From contig CAYYWW010000014.1 of the NCBI GenBank assembly GCA_964475515.1, positions 1 to 20,917 on the forward strand: a stretch of 20,917 nt of DNA, written 5' to 3'. The notes beneath the pieces are model-generated. The model made no database searches. It was not told the DNA's origin and saw only the letters and a list, made by a program, of their open reading frames with translations. Made by a program: the position numbers and the translations under genes. The stretch comes from CAYYWW01 sp964475515 (lineage in GTDB: Archaea; Aenigmatarchaeota; Aenigmatarchaeia; QMZP01). Positions 7,206 to 15,438 of this stretch are shown here, one piece after another (within the stretch, counting starts at the first letter, position 1; every line of letters starts with the position of its first letter).

Positions 7206-8075
7206 TTATAACCTAACAAGTTTACAGAATGCGCAAATTTCCTGATTCGTTGGTTGTCCACATACAGAGCACATTCTGAGTTTAGATTCGTCTGTGAAAT
7301 CCTCGAATTTTCTACTTATTTTTTCCACAGCTTTTATAAATTGTAATCTAAAACCTTTATTCCATCTTTCTATTTCATAAATAGTTTCGTACCATTTCTC
7401 TCTTTTGAAATCAATTTTACATTTCAATTCAACATGAGGGCACAAATCTTCTTTAATAAAAGGTAACTTTTTTGATTTGCATATAATCTCAGTTTCTTTA
7501 TTTCCTACTTCAAAGAGTGGTCTTATTTTACATAAAAGTTTAGGATGCGTGGATTCCAGTTTAGGTCTAAATTTTGAGGTCCAGGAGAAATTTTGACTCA
7601 AAAAATTTTTCAAAAACGACACAATGAAGTCATCCATATTGTGACCTGTTGCCACCTTATTCGCACCTTCTTCTAAAGGAATTTTGTTTATTAGATATCT
7701 CTTCATTGTTCCACACAGACTGCACACAGGTCTTTTTGTTTTTTTGGAGAGTTCATCGAAAGATATACCAATGTCTTTTAACTTAACAATATCCAAATCA
7801 ACATCTAACAGTTCTGTTTGTTTCTTTATTACGTTCTCAACTTTTTTGGAAGAAGGGAAGCCAAAGTTTATATGAAGGCCCTTAAGTTCACAATCCACAG
7901 AATTTTCTTCTATGTATTTTTTTAAGGCATAGAGAGCAACAGTACTATCCTTTCCTCCACTAAGTGCTACAAATATTTTATCCCCATTTTCCACCAAACG
8001 TGCCTTTTCTATGGTTTTAAAAATTCTTTTAATGTAGTTTTCGTGCATAAGCATTCTATAATTTTTAGAAAACAT
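7206..8075 (-). CDS. ttuA: TtuA-type tRNA 2-thiolation enzyme lacking the N-terminal zinc ribbon
   Basis: 289 residues. An ATP-pyrophosphatase that replaces an oxygen of tRNA uridine with sulfur. The PP-loop SGGKDST is at 39-45. Cys118, Cys121 (CSLCGTMKRYLIN) and Cys212 match the three ligands of the catalytic [4Fe-4S] cluster in TtuA. A C-terminal zinc ribbon is at Cys269/272/281/284. The KRYLIN form of the second motif favours TtuA (U54) over Ncs6/NcsA (U34). The usual N-terminal zinc ribbon is missing; an in-frame stop nine codons upstream of the ATG rules out a simple missed start. The gene follows pepA by 32 bases with no clear promoter, so co-transcription is likely. Sulfur could come from IscS in this window, usually through a ubiquitin-like carrier that is not encoded here. 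Confidence 0.8.
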   Translation of the reverse strand: MFSKNYRMLMHENYIKRIFKTIEKARLVENGDKIFVALSGGKDSTVALYALKKYIEENSVDCELKGLHINFGFPSSKKVENVIKKQTELLDVDLDIVKLKDIGISFDELSKKTKRPVCSLCGTMKRYLINKIPLEEGANKVATGHNMDDFIVSFLKNFLSQNFSWTSKFRPKLESTHPKLLCKIRPLFEVGNKETEIICKSKKLPFIKEDLCPHVELKCKIDFKREKWYETIYEIERWNKGFRLQFIKAVEKISRKFEDFTDESKLRMCSVCGQPTNQEICAFCKLVRL

Positions 8076-8107
8076 TAATTTTAGTTTTATTTCACGACAT
8101 CAACAAT

Positions 8108-9607
8108 TCAATTTTTAAGATTATGTAAAAATTCTGTAATAAGTCTCACACCAAATCCCGTTGCTCCTTGTGGTGTGTAGTATCTCTTTTTTTCATACCA
8201 TGCAGTTCCAGCTATATCTAGATGTATCCATGGAATATCTCCAACAAAGTTTTTCAAAAATGCAGCCGCTGTTATTGTGCCTGCATATCTCCCATTTTTA
8301 TATCCAAGATTTTTTACATCTGAAATTTCGCCTTTCATCTCTTCTATATATTCATCATAAAGAGGCAGCTCCCAAACCCTTTCATAGGTTTTCTGACCTG
8401 CCTCAAAAAGCTTCTTTGCGTAATCCCCCTTTACCGAAAACATGGCAGCAACATACTCTCCAAAAGTTATCAATACACTTCCAGTGAGTGTTGCCATATC
8501 TATTATCAAAGAAGGTTTTATATTCTTTTTTATATAGCCTAACGCGTCAGCCATTATAAGTCTTCCCTCGGCATCTGTGTCCACAACCTCAACAGTTTTT
8601 CCACTGTAAGATTTCACTATGTCCCCTGGTTTGTATGCATCAGGGCCAATCATGTTCTCACAGCAAGGCATAACACCAACAACATTTATTTTTTCCTTAA
8701 GTTCAGATAAGGTCTTTAATATGCCCAACACCGTTACAGCGCCTGCTTTGTCTAGCTTCATGTTTTCAATATATCCTGTGGGCTTAAGATTAAGTCCCCC
8801 AGAATCGAACGTTATACCCTTACCCATTAAGGCAATTCTTTTCTTGTTGTTTTTGTCACCAATATATTCCATTACGATGAACCTTGGTGGGTATCTACTT
8901 CCTTTACCAACACTTAACATAAGATTCATACCCATTTTCTTAAGATCTTTCTCTTTCATTATCTTTATTTTTATTTTATTCTTCTTTGCAACGTCCTTTG
9001 CAATTTCTGAGATTTTAACAGGATTCATAACATCGCTTGTTTCATTAACAAGATCTCTCACAAAATTTGTATTTTCACAGATTATCCTTGCTCTCTCCAC
9101 GGCCTCTTTTGCTTTTTTGATATCTATCTTAGAGGCATACAAGAAAAGATTTTCTATTTTTTTCACATCTTTCTTTTTCTCTGTTTTGTATTTGTCAAAG
9201 CTGTAATCAGAAAGTATAACACCCTCAACCACTGAGTATGCAACGTCAGTAGATGATATGCTCGAAATATTACTGACATAAAAGGAAATTTCATTCAATT
9301 TCAACTCCTTTGCATCTGCAACAGCAATAGAACACATTCTTCTTATTTTCTCTGTGGTAACATCCTTCTCTTTGCCTAAACCAAGAAGCAGCAATCTTTT
9401 TATTTTATTATCACCCGGGACGAGAATGATGTTTTCGAACTCTCCTCTGAAATCACCCCTTTTGATAGCATCCTTTATTGTTTTAAAAATAGGCCTTTCT
9501 TTATTTGCTTTAATTCTTTTGACACTATTTTCACTCAGGAAAATTGCTAAAACCTCTGCTTTTATCTTGTCTGGTTTTTTAACCTCAATTCCCACTTTCA
9601 TATTCAT
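8108..9607 (-). CDS. pepA: Leucyl aminopeptidase, M17 family
   Basis: 499 residues from the chosen start. A cytosolic dinuclear-metal exopeptidase that removes N-terminal residues from peptides. The C-terminal catalytic domain carries the full ligand and catalytic set: Lys263, Asp268 (GKGITFDSGG), Lys275, Asp286 (KLDKAG), Asp345, Glu347 and Arg349 in the signature DTDAEGRL. The N-terminal macro-like domain is more diverged, as usual. Start choice: the ATG at 9607 overlaps the stop of the upstream trxB as TGATG, a typical coupled arrangement. The frame stays open to a TTG at 9619, but ATG 9607 (or 9601) is better. Peptide salvage is the likely role; no specific link to thioredoxin reductase is known beyond the operon. 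Confidence 0.95.
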   Translation of the reverse strand: MNMKVGIEVKKPDKIKAEVLAIFLSENSVKRIKANKERPIFKTIKDAIKRGDFRGEFENIILVPGDNKIKRLLLLGLGKEKDVTTEKIRRMCSIAVADAKELKLNEISFYVSNISSISSTDVAYSVVEGVILSDYSFDKYKTEKKKDVKKIENLFLYASKIDIKKAKEAVERARIICENTNFVRDLVNETSDVMNPVKISEIAKDVAKKNKIKIKIMKEKDLKKMGMNLMLSVGKGSRYPPRFIVMEYIGDKNNKKRIALMGKGITFDSGGLNLKPTGYIENMKLDKAGAVTVLGILKTLSELKEKINVVGVMPCCENMIGPDAYKPGDIVKSYSGKTVEVVDTDAEGRLIMADALGYIKKNIKPSLIIDMATLTGSVLITFGEYVAAMFSVKGDYAKKLFEAGQKTYERVWELPLYDEYIEEMKGEISDVKNLGYKNGRYAGTITAAAFLKNFVGDIPWIHLDIAGTAWYEKKRYYTPQGATGFGVRLITEFLHNLKN

Positions 9608-11733
9608 CAATGATCCCAATCCAACGATGTCGGCATTTTTTCTCCGTGGAGATAAATATATGCTTGAAGGCCTGCTTTTGCACCTTCGCCAGCAGCTACA
9701 ATAGTTTGTTTGAAGGGAACATCAGTCACGTCTCCCGCTGCAAATACACCATCACATGACGTTCTACATCTTTTGTCAACAATAATTTCGTTGTATTTAT
9801 TTAATTTGACTAAATCCTTAATAAAATCTGATTTTACAACGTACCCTATTTCTAAAAATACACCATCCACTTTAATTTCTTTTTCTTCATCGGTTACTTT
9901 GTTTTTAACAATTATAGATTTGAGGAAATTATCCCCCTTAAACTCTGTAACTACAGAATTCAAAACAAACTCTATCTTTTTGGATTTTTTGGCCCTCTCA
10001 ACAAGAATTTCATCTGCCCTGAACTCATCCCTTCTATGAATAAGATAAATTTTCTTTGCTATTTTATCTAAAAGTAATGTTGCGTCAAGTGCAGAATTTC
10101 CACCACCCACAACAGCCACTACTTTATCTCTGAAAAGAGGTGCATCACAATTATGAACTATAAAGTTCTTGGCAATATAAGTATTATTTTTCTCAACCGC
10201 TATATTATATACTTTCCCCTCATAATAAAATTGTTTTATTTGTCTTATTGGTAGTAAAACAAAGTTGTCTTTAAAGAATGCATGTCTACACACTCTTTTT
10301 CTTGTTGCAATCCTTTCATGAAAAACATCGATAATTTTTGAGAATTTTTCCAGAAACGGCCCACCAACTACAATATGATACTTATCATGCTTGAAAAACA
10401 CTTTTCGACCATCGATTATAGAAGGGCTTAATTTTTGAACTTTTCTTATTTGAATCGATGGTATTATTTCGAGTCTTAGTAGAATGTCTCTTATTTGGTA
10501 TGTAAGAATCTTTGAATTCGTAACCATACAGAAATCTTTATCTCTTTTACATCCATCTCCTCTCCAGAATCCCTTAATTAGCTCCGACTGTTTTTTTACT
10601 GGAAGAAACATCATCCAATGTGGCAATTTTTTGTTATGTGCATATTTTCCGAAAAGTGTTTCAAAAAAATCACGAACTATATTAGAAAAAACCATAATTC
10701 TGCAAACTTTATTTTCAATTCTAATAGTCGGTGTTATTTTAAAAATATTCTTAAAAATATTTTTGACATCTTCAATGTATTCTGATTCCTTTTTATTGAA
10801 GTAAATATTTACACCACGAGATGTTATGCAACCTTCAGAAAGGTAATACCCAACTAGTCTCATAAAATCTTTGTTAACAAAGATTTCATTTGGCACACGT
10901 CTCGAGGAAAACGTTTCAAATTTATTCTTTACAAATCCATTTTTATCTACTTCTACTTTTTCAAGAATATCTGTTATAAAGATGGATTTTTTATCCTTAG
11001 TTTCTTTGATTACGGGATAAAGAAGCATGTCATTCTTTTTAAGATATTTTGCCTGAACCCATTCAGGACCTGTAAATTCAAAATTCCAGTAATTAACTCC
11101 TTTGCCCTTTAAGACATTTAATTTTAAGACAGGGTGATTTTCTGTTAAATGAACAGGCTCTGTGAAAAACCTTGTTTTTATTTCTATCATGTTTCCTTTG
11201 TATTCTCTTTCTAATTTTTCAGTAATCTTTTGAAAAGTTCCGTCAATTGTTAATACTTTACTTTCTGGTGTGAGAGAACGTATCATCATTGGGCTGAAGT
11301 TAGCAATTACTATTTCTTTGGGTGGAAGGCATGTTGCACATGTAGATATGCCCTTCCCCATGAATTTATCTTCACCTGGAACTTCAAGAGTTCTTGGTGT
11401 TTTTCCAAAAGCGAGAATTATAGTTTTTCCTGTGTACTCATCACCAGTTGAAATTTTGACCTTAAAAACATCTTTCAGTTTTTTTATTTTTGTAACTCTT
11501 CCTCTCACAAATTCTGCTCCAAATTTTTTTGCTTGATGAAAAAACATTTCCATTAATTTATGACCGGGCATTGGTTCTACTCCAGGATAGTTTTCTATTA
11601 AGGAGCTCAAATTCGTTTGTCCTCCTGTATCAGTTGATATAACAAGCGTCGTCATTTCTCTTCTGCGTGCAAAGATTGCAGCAGTTAAGCCAGCAGGTCC
11701 TGCACCAACTATAATAGTGTCGTAAACTTTCAT
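9607..11733 (-). CDS. trxB: Thioredoxin reductase precursor, interrupted by an intein
   Basis: 708 codons, of which 394 are intein; the spliced enzyme would be 314 residues, the normal length. A flavoenzyme that reduces thioredoxin or glutaredoxin-like proteins with NAD(P)H. Extein features are the FAD motif GAGPAGLTAA near the N-terminus, the redox centre CATC split by the intein just before its second Cys, the NAD(P)H motif VGGGNSALDA followed by HRRDEFRA, and the C-terminal FAD motif GVFAAGDVTD. Start choice: ATG at 11733 gives MKVYDTIIVGAG; the frame extends two codons to a TTG at 11739, judged less likely. It follows endonuclease IV by 36 bases and is translationally coupled to pepA (shared TGATG). 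Without splicing the enzyme would lack a working disulfide centre, so splicing is essential for activity (inference). Confidence 0.95.
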   Translation of the reverse strand: MKVYDTIIVGAGPAGLTAAIFARRREMTTLVISTDTGGQTNLSSLIENYPGVEPMPGHKLMEMFFHQAKKFGAEFVRGRVTKIKKLKDVFKVKISTGDEYTGKTIILAFGKTPRTLEVPGEDKFMGKGISTCATCLPPKEIVIANFSPMMIRSLTPESKVLTIDGTFQKITEKLEREYKGNMIEIKTRFFTEPVHLTENHPVLKLNVLKGKGVNYWNFEFTGPEWVQAKYLKKNDMLLYPVIKETKDKKSIFITDILEKVEVDKNGFVKNKFETFSSRRVPNEIFVNKDFMRLVGYYLSEGCITSRGVNIYFNKKESEYIEDVKNIFKNIFKITPTIRIENKVCRIMVFSNIVRDFFETLFGKYAHNKKLPHWMMFLPVKKQSELIKGFWRGDGCKRDKDFCMVTNSKILTYQIRDILLRLEIIPSIQIRKVQKLSPSIIDGRKVFFKHDKYHIVVGGPFLEKFSKIIDVFHERIATRKRVCRHAFFKDNFVLLPIRQIKQFYYEGKVYNIAVEKNNTYIAKNFIVHNCDAPLFRDKVVAVVGGGNSALDATLLLDKIAKKIYLIHRRDEFRADEILVERAKKSKKIEFVLNSVVTEFKGDNFLKSIIVKNKVTDEEKEIKVDGVFLEIGYVVKSDFIKDLVKLNKYNEIIVDKRCRTSCDGVFAAGDVTDVPFKQTIVAAGEGAKAGLQAYIYLHGEKMPTSLDWDH
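10150..11331 (-). mobile_element. Intein with LAGLIDADG homing endonuclease, inserted in the TrxB active site
   Basis: 394 residues. The first residue is Cys1 (CLPPKEIVI), block A is followed by SLTPESKVLTIDG, block B is Thr63-x2-His66 (TENHP), the two LAGLIDADG-type helices are at 159-167 (LVGYYLSEG) and 251-260 (LIKGFWRGDG), block F is VYNIAVEKNNTYIA near 375-388, and block G ends with His393-Asn394 (FIVHN). The +1 extein residue is Cys. All residues of a class 1 splicing intein are therefore present. The acidic residues of the endonuclease motifs (Glu166, Asp259) are kept, so homing activity is possible. The insertion separates the two catalytic cysteines of CATC: Cys at extein -3 and Cys at +1. 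Confidence 0.96.
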
Positions 11734-11769
11734 ATTCAATATTTTATTTTATGTAAATAAGTTTGTGAC

Positions 11770-12600
11770 TCAACACTTGAGGTACGTGTCCTTCATTAAC
11801 AGAGCATCGCTTTCTATGTTAGGACTTTCACTTATCACAACACCTTTAACATTAAAATCTTTAAAAGCCTTCATAAGTTCCTTATAATTCATATCAGAAT
11901 CTTTGAGATTTAGATGATTTTTCTCGCCTTTCTCTCCATACTCAATACCAGAAACGTGGATATGCATGTTGTTCAATCCTTCTTTTCCCAAGACATTCTC
12001 TATTTTTTGAAGAATTTGTGAAAATTCTTCATAACTATTGAACTTTCCGTTTGTTCTGGCATGAAAATGTGAAAAATCAACACAAGGCATTACCTGCTCT
12101 ATTTCTGAACTTAAATTCAATATTTCATCCAAATCGCCAAACTGTGTTGGTTTCCCGGTTGTTTCCGGTCTTATCCATATTTTATTTCCCTCGTTTGAAA
12201 GCGTTTCTACAATTTTCATAAGATTTCTTTTAACTACATTATAAACCACTTTTGGTTCCATTTTCATGTAATACGCTGCATGAAAACACACACTGTACCC
12301 GCCACAAAGCCATGCTATTCGTGCTGACTGGAGTATTCTATTAATACTCGCGTTCACCTTTGCTTCTTCTTTACTGTTCAGATTTATGTAATAGGGCGCA
12401 TGACATGTTAATATTATGTCGTTTTCCTTTGCTACTGTTTTAACCTCTGGTGCCCTTTCAGCTGAAATGTTAATACTTCGTACAAATTCGAGTTCCATTG
12501 AATCTAAACCAAGCTCTCTAACTCTTTTTATACCATTAACAGTATTTGGATCCTTCGTGGAAAGCGGTATTCCAGCTGTGCCAAATCTTAATTTGTCCAT
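11770..12600 (-). CDS. nfo: Endonuclease IV-type AP endonuclease
   Basis: 276 residues, a TIM-barrel DNA repair enzyme of AP endonuclease family 2 that nicks DNA 5' of abasic sites using a metal cluster. Candidate ligands can be read in order: His67 (CHAPYY), His107 (FHAAYY), Glu146 (RPETTGK), Asp175 and His178 (VDFSHFHAR), His213/His215 (HIHVSG), His229 and Glu258 (ISESP). The Asp of the bacterial DxH pair before His229 is replaced by Lys (GEKNH), a change I believe also occurs in archaeal homologues. It lies 44 bases after UMP kinase and 36 bases before trxB in the same direction. A DNA repair role next to thioredoxin reductase suits oxidative stress defence (inference). Confidence 0.88.
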   Translation of the reverse strand: MDKLRFGTAGIPLSTKDPNTVNGIKRVRELGLDSMELEFVRSINISAERAPEVKTVAKENDIILTCHAPYYINLNSKEEAKVNASINRILQSARIAWLCGGYSVCFHAAYYMKMEPKVVYNVVKRNLMKIVETLSNEGNKIWIRPETTGKPTQFGDLDEILNLSSEIEQVMPCVDFSHFHARTNGKFNSYEEFSQILQKIENVLGKEGLNNMHIHVSGIEYGEKGEKNHLNLKDSDMNYKELMKAFKDFNVKGVVISESPNIESDALLMKDTYLKC

Positions 12601-12644
12601 ATAATGTATTTTCTTTGCGAGAAATAAAATTTAGTTTTGAATTA

Positions 12645-13328
12645 TTAATCACAAATTACAGTTCCTTCGAATTTTCTCCCGCTTAAAAAATTGTCCAGGT
12701 TATTTAATTTAGAACCGTTTAATATAACGACCTTCATGCCAAGTTTTTCGGCTTCTCTGCTTGCTATAGGATCAAATGGCAATTTCATAGCAGGTGTCCA
12801 TTTACCACCTGCTATTTTTCTATACCTTTCCCATGTAATGTTTTTCAAAGGCCTTGCGTCCTTGAATTTTTTTGGATCTTTATCATAAACATAATCAACA
12901 TCTGTAAGATTTACGATTGTTTTAACCCCAAAATTCTTTGCAAGCATTACGGCATCAAAATCTGTAGAAAATCCAGGTTTCCAACCAGCAGCTATAAGTA
13001 TATCTTCTGTAAAGTATATGTTTTCAGTTGGATTCGTTACTATTCCGGGATTTGATTTTTCCTTGAACAGAGATTTAACGAGCCTTGCGTTTAATCTGGA
13101 AGCATATATACCTATCCAATCCTTTTCATCATTGCTTATTTTTTCGATCTGTTCTGCTGCCTTTACATATTCTCTGCAAATGCCGCCACCGCCAACCACT
13201 ATGACAAATTTCTTTCTTTTAACATGTTTTAGAATGAGCTTTTTGAAATTCCTCAAAAATTCTGTATTGATTTCGTCTCGAACTACTAAAGAGCCACCCA
13301 AACTCACAACAAGTATATCCTTTGCCAT
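12645..13328 (-). CDS. pyrH: UMP kinase, archaeal amino-acid-kinase type
   Basis: 227 residues. Phosphorylates UMP to UDP in pyrimidine synthesis. The amino acid kinase fold is shown by the N-terminal LGGS (Gly11-Gly12-Ser13), the GGGG glycine loop near 47-50, the region GWKPGFSTDFDAVMLA that binds nucleotide, and DVDYVYDKDPKKF. The length of about 225 residues is that of archaeal UMP kinase, shorter than bacterial PyrH. Aspartokinase and carbamate kinase are ruled out by length and by the missing regulatory or carbamate-specific regions. It lies 42 bases downstream of the pilin-like gene; a GGAAA stretch upstream may help initiation. Confidence 0.88.
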   Translation of the reverse strand: MAKDILVVSLGGSLVVRDEINTEFLRNFKKLILKHVKRKKFVIVVGGGGICREYVKAAEQIEKISNDEKDWIGIYASRLNARLVKSLFKEKSNPGIVTNPTENIYFTEDILIAAGWKPGFSTDFDAVMLAKNFGVKTIVNLTDVDYVYDKDPKKFKDARPLKNITWERYRKIAGGKWTPAMKLPFDPIASREAEKLGMKVVILNGSKLNNLDNFLSGRKFEGTVICD

Positions 13329-13370
13329 TAATAATATTGAAGTTTCCTATTCAAATAAATTTCTAAAAAC

Positions 13371-13808
13371 TTATTTTATAATCCTTATTTCATAGTCAAA
13401 CAAAACGGCTTCTGCTCCCGGGCACTGGAAACACGGCTCTTCACAAGGCACAGATTCTATTCTCACTTCTTCAATATCCTTTGTTACATTGGGTATTGAG
13501 AATGTCTTTATGTCCAATGCAGGAACGTACATGAACATATCTTTTCTTTTCTCGGTGGTTCCTCTGTAGTATTTAATGACAGGTCTAAAAGCTAAATCAA
13601 CTTCACCGTAATTGTGTATAGTTATTATAAGTTCTTGTATTTTCTCTTTGTAATAACCTCTTTCAATAACAGTTCCTGAATAGACACATTTCTGAACCAT
13701 TTTTCTTTGGGATGCGGTTATCCCACTGGTCCACATTGCGAATAAACCTGCTATTAAAAAAGTCATTGTTATAAGACCTAAAGTTGCGGGAGTTACACCT
13801 TTAAACAT
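13371..13808 (-). CDS. Pilin-like secreted protein with class III signal peptide
   Basis: 145 residues. The N-terminus, MFKG followed by VTPATLG and about 22 hydrophobic residues (5-27), has the pattern of archaeal type IV pilins and DUF1628-like proteins, with prepilin peptidase cleavage expected after Gly4. The remainder is beta-rich with an Ig-like feel (ITIHNYGEVDL, PVIKYYRG). Cysteines are Cys41, Cys122, Cys126 and Cys129. The protein is therefore likely to be assembled on, or held at, the cell surface. Its neighbours (RNase P subunit, UMP kinase) do not explain it. A TATA-like ACTATATTA at about 13835-13843 may give it its own promoter. The specific function is unknown. Confidence 0.65.
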   Translation of the reverse strand: MFKGVTPATLGLITMTFLIAGLFAMWTSGITASQRKMVQKCVYSGTVIERGYYKEKIQELIITIHNYGEVDLAFRPVIKYYRGTTEKRKDMFMYVPALDIKTFSIPNVTKDIEEVRIESVPCEEPCFQCPGAEAVLFDYEIRIIK

Positions 13809-13866
13809 AATACAATTTAAATTTAGAATAATCGGATAATATAGTTTGGATTGGGCATGTGCTTTA

Positions 13867-14214
13867 TTAACATGCTTTCGATTTTTTCTTAATGGATTTT
13901 ATCGTTCCTGAAACCCTGAGGGATTGTATTATTACTTTTTCGTCCCCTATCTGATGAACGAGGGCGAGAGCCATCTTAACATCATCAACAAACTTTACTG
14001 AACATCTTATAACACCCGTCATCTCTCTCTGCTTCCATAAATTTTTGATTATGTGGACGTTTGCTTTTGGTAGATCGTTTGAGCCAAGCCATTCTGCAAC
14101 AGAATCATAAATAGCGTTTTTAACATTATCGTAATCTATGCTCCTTTCAGAGTGAACTTTAAATAATATGTATCTTTTCTTTTCCCTCAAACACGGCATT
14201 CTCTTGAGTTTCAT
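13867..14214 (-). CDS. rnp2: Ribonuclease P protein component 2 (Pop5/Rnp2)
   Basis: 115 residues from the chosen start. A protein subunit of archaeal RNase P, which trims the 5' leader of pre-tRNAs. Diagnostic stretches are the N-terminal LREKKRYILFKV, the central KANVHIIKNLW and MTGVIRCSVKFVDDV, and the C-terminal LRVSGTIKSIKKK. The ATG at 14214 (MKLKRMP) is chosen because the family begins within a few residues of LREKKRY; the frame is open to a TTG at 14232, which would add six residues. The gene follows ApgM by 29 bases. The subunit works with a catalytic RNA that is not in this window. Confidence 0.9.
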   Translation of the reverse strand: MKLKRMPCLREKKRYILFKVHSERSIDYDNVKNAIYDSVAEWLGSNDLPKANVHIIKNLWKQREMTGVIRCSVKFVDDVKMALALVHQIGDEKVIIQSLRVSGTIKSIKKKSKAC

Positions 14215-14243
14215 AGTTAAAATTATTATCAAGATTCTTAATG

Positions 14244-15434
14244 TTAGGCAATTTCCATTATTTTTTTCATAAATTCTTTTCCTTTCAATTTTCCCAGGGT
14301 TCCGAATTTACAATATCTTTCCCCGAAATTTTTTACCGTATCTGGTCTTATCCCAGGTCCTGATATGAGCAAAGGAACAGGATCATTAGAATGGCCTTTA
14401 CATTCACATGGAGTTGAATGATCTGCTGTTATAACTATGGGGACATCTATCCCCAATAACACCTGCATTGCCTTGTCAATTTTTTCTATAAAGTGTCTTT
14501 TGCCTTCGAAATTCCCATCATGACCAAAAATATCACAACCTTTAACATGAACAAAAACAAAATCAAACTTTTTTATTGCCTTTTTTGCTGCTATGAATTT
14601 TCCTCTGATGTCTGTTCTTACACTACCTGTTGCACCAGGAAGGTTTATAAGACTCATACCGACAAGTTTACCAATACCTTTATAGAGACCTGCTCCAGCA
14701 ATGCAACACGCCTTCATGCCGTATTTTCTTTTAAATGAAGGGACCGGCCTAAAATGCCCTGCTCCTCTTGTCAGAAAATAATTCCCAGGCAACAAACCTT
14801 TTTCAATTCTTTTTTTGTTTATTTCAAGATTGTTGAGAATTTCATGGCTTTTGGCTAAAAATTTATTTAACACACTCGCGGTGAACTTCGCATTTTTCGA
14901 TTCATTTAGTGGCCTCACTTTTTTCACTTTCACCCCAACCTTATGAGGATCGCTGTCACTTATTTTATCATTTAGATTTTCTCCTCTCATAACTATAACT
15001 GCTCTGTGTTCTGTTCCTGGTTTCAAAAAGAATTTTACACCATCGATCTCCATTTTGTTTACTGCTTCTACAAATTCTTTTGTTGACCGGATTCTCTGTG
15101 CTCTTCTATCGATAACAATGAGGTTTTTGTCAACACTCGCAAGATTCGCACGCAGAGCTATATCACCTCTCATGAGGTTCATGCCAACCCCTAATGCCTC
15201 TATAGGGCCTCTTCCGGTATAATACTTCTTAAGGTTGTAACCAAACAAAGTAAGATGAGCTTCGTCACTTTCTGGTGTTTTCCCTTCCATAACGTCCATG
15301 AGTCCACAAATGCCGTTCTTTGCTAACCTGTCCATGTTAGGTGTGAAAGCATATTCTAAGGGTGTCAGTCCACCATATTGTTCTATGGGTCTATCACCCA
15401 AGCCATCCAAAATTATGAGTATTATTTTTCTCAT
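14244..15434 (-). CDS. apgM: 2,3-bisphosphoglycerate-independent phosphoglycerate mutase, archaeal type
   Basis: 396 residues. Interconverts 3- and 2-phosphoglycerate in glycolysis/gluconeogenesis. A member of the alkaline phosphatase superfamily: N-terminal metal motif ILDGLGDRP (Asp10), catalytic Ser56 in TPESDEAHLTLFGYN, then YYTGRGPIEALGVG, and the C-terminal metal ligands in HDGNFEGK and TADHSTPCECKGHS. The archaeal ApgM arrangement and length (about 400) differ from the longer bacterial GpmI (about 510). It starts 4 bases after the enolase stop, with AAGTGAT as a likely Shine-Dalgarno inside the end of the enolase gene. The two genes thus form a lower-glycolysis operon. Confidence 0.95.
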   Translation of the reverse strand: MRKIILIILDGLGDRPIEQYGGLTPLEYAFTPNMDRLAKNGICGLMDVMEGKTPESDEAHLTLFGYNLKKYYTGRGPIEALGVGMNLMRGDIALRANLASVDKNLIVIDRRAQRIRSTKEFVEAVNKMEIDGVKFFLKPGTEHRAVIVMRGENLNDKISDSDPHKVGVKVKKVRPLNESKNAKFTASVLNKFLAKSHEILNNLEINKKRIEKGLLPGNYFLTRGAGHFRPVPSFKRKYGMKACCIAGAGLYKGIGKLVGMSLINLPGATGSVRTDIRGKFIAAKKAIKKFDFVFVHVKGCDIFGHDGNFEGKRHFIEKIDKAMQVLLGIDVPIVITADHSTPCECKGHSNDPVPLLISGPGIRPDTVKNFGERYCKFGTLGKLKGKEFMKKIMEIA

Positions 15435-15438
15435 AATA

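Noticed and set aside
8619..9206. Plus-strand open frame of 195 codons opposite pepA
   Set aside because: It is antisense to well-supported catalytic motifs of leucyl aminopeptidase; its hydrophobic composition is what the reverse complement of Lys/Glu-rich coding sequence gives, and no start signal is present.
9607..9619. Longer start (TTG at 9619) for pepA, and likewise TTG at 11739 for trxB and 14232 for rnp2
   Set aside because: ATG codons a few residues downstream fit the family N-termini better, and for pepA the TGATG overlap with trxB is a typical coupled start.
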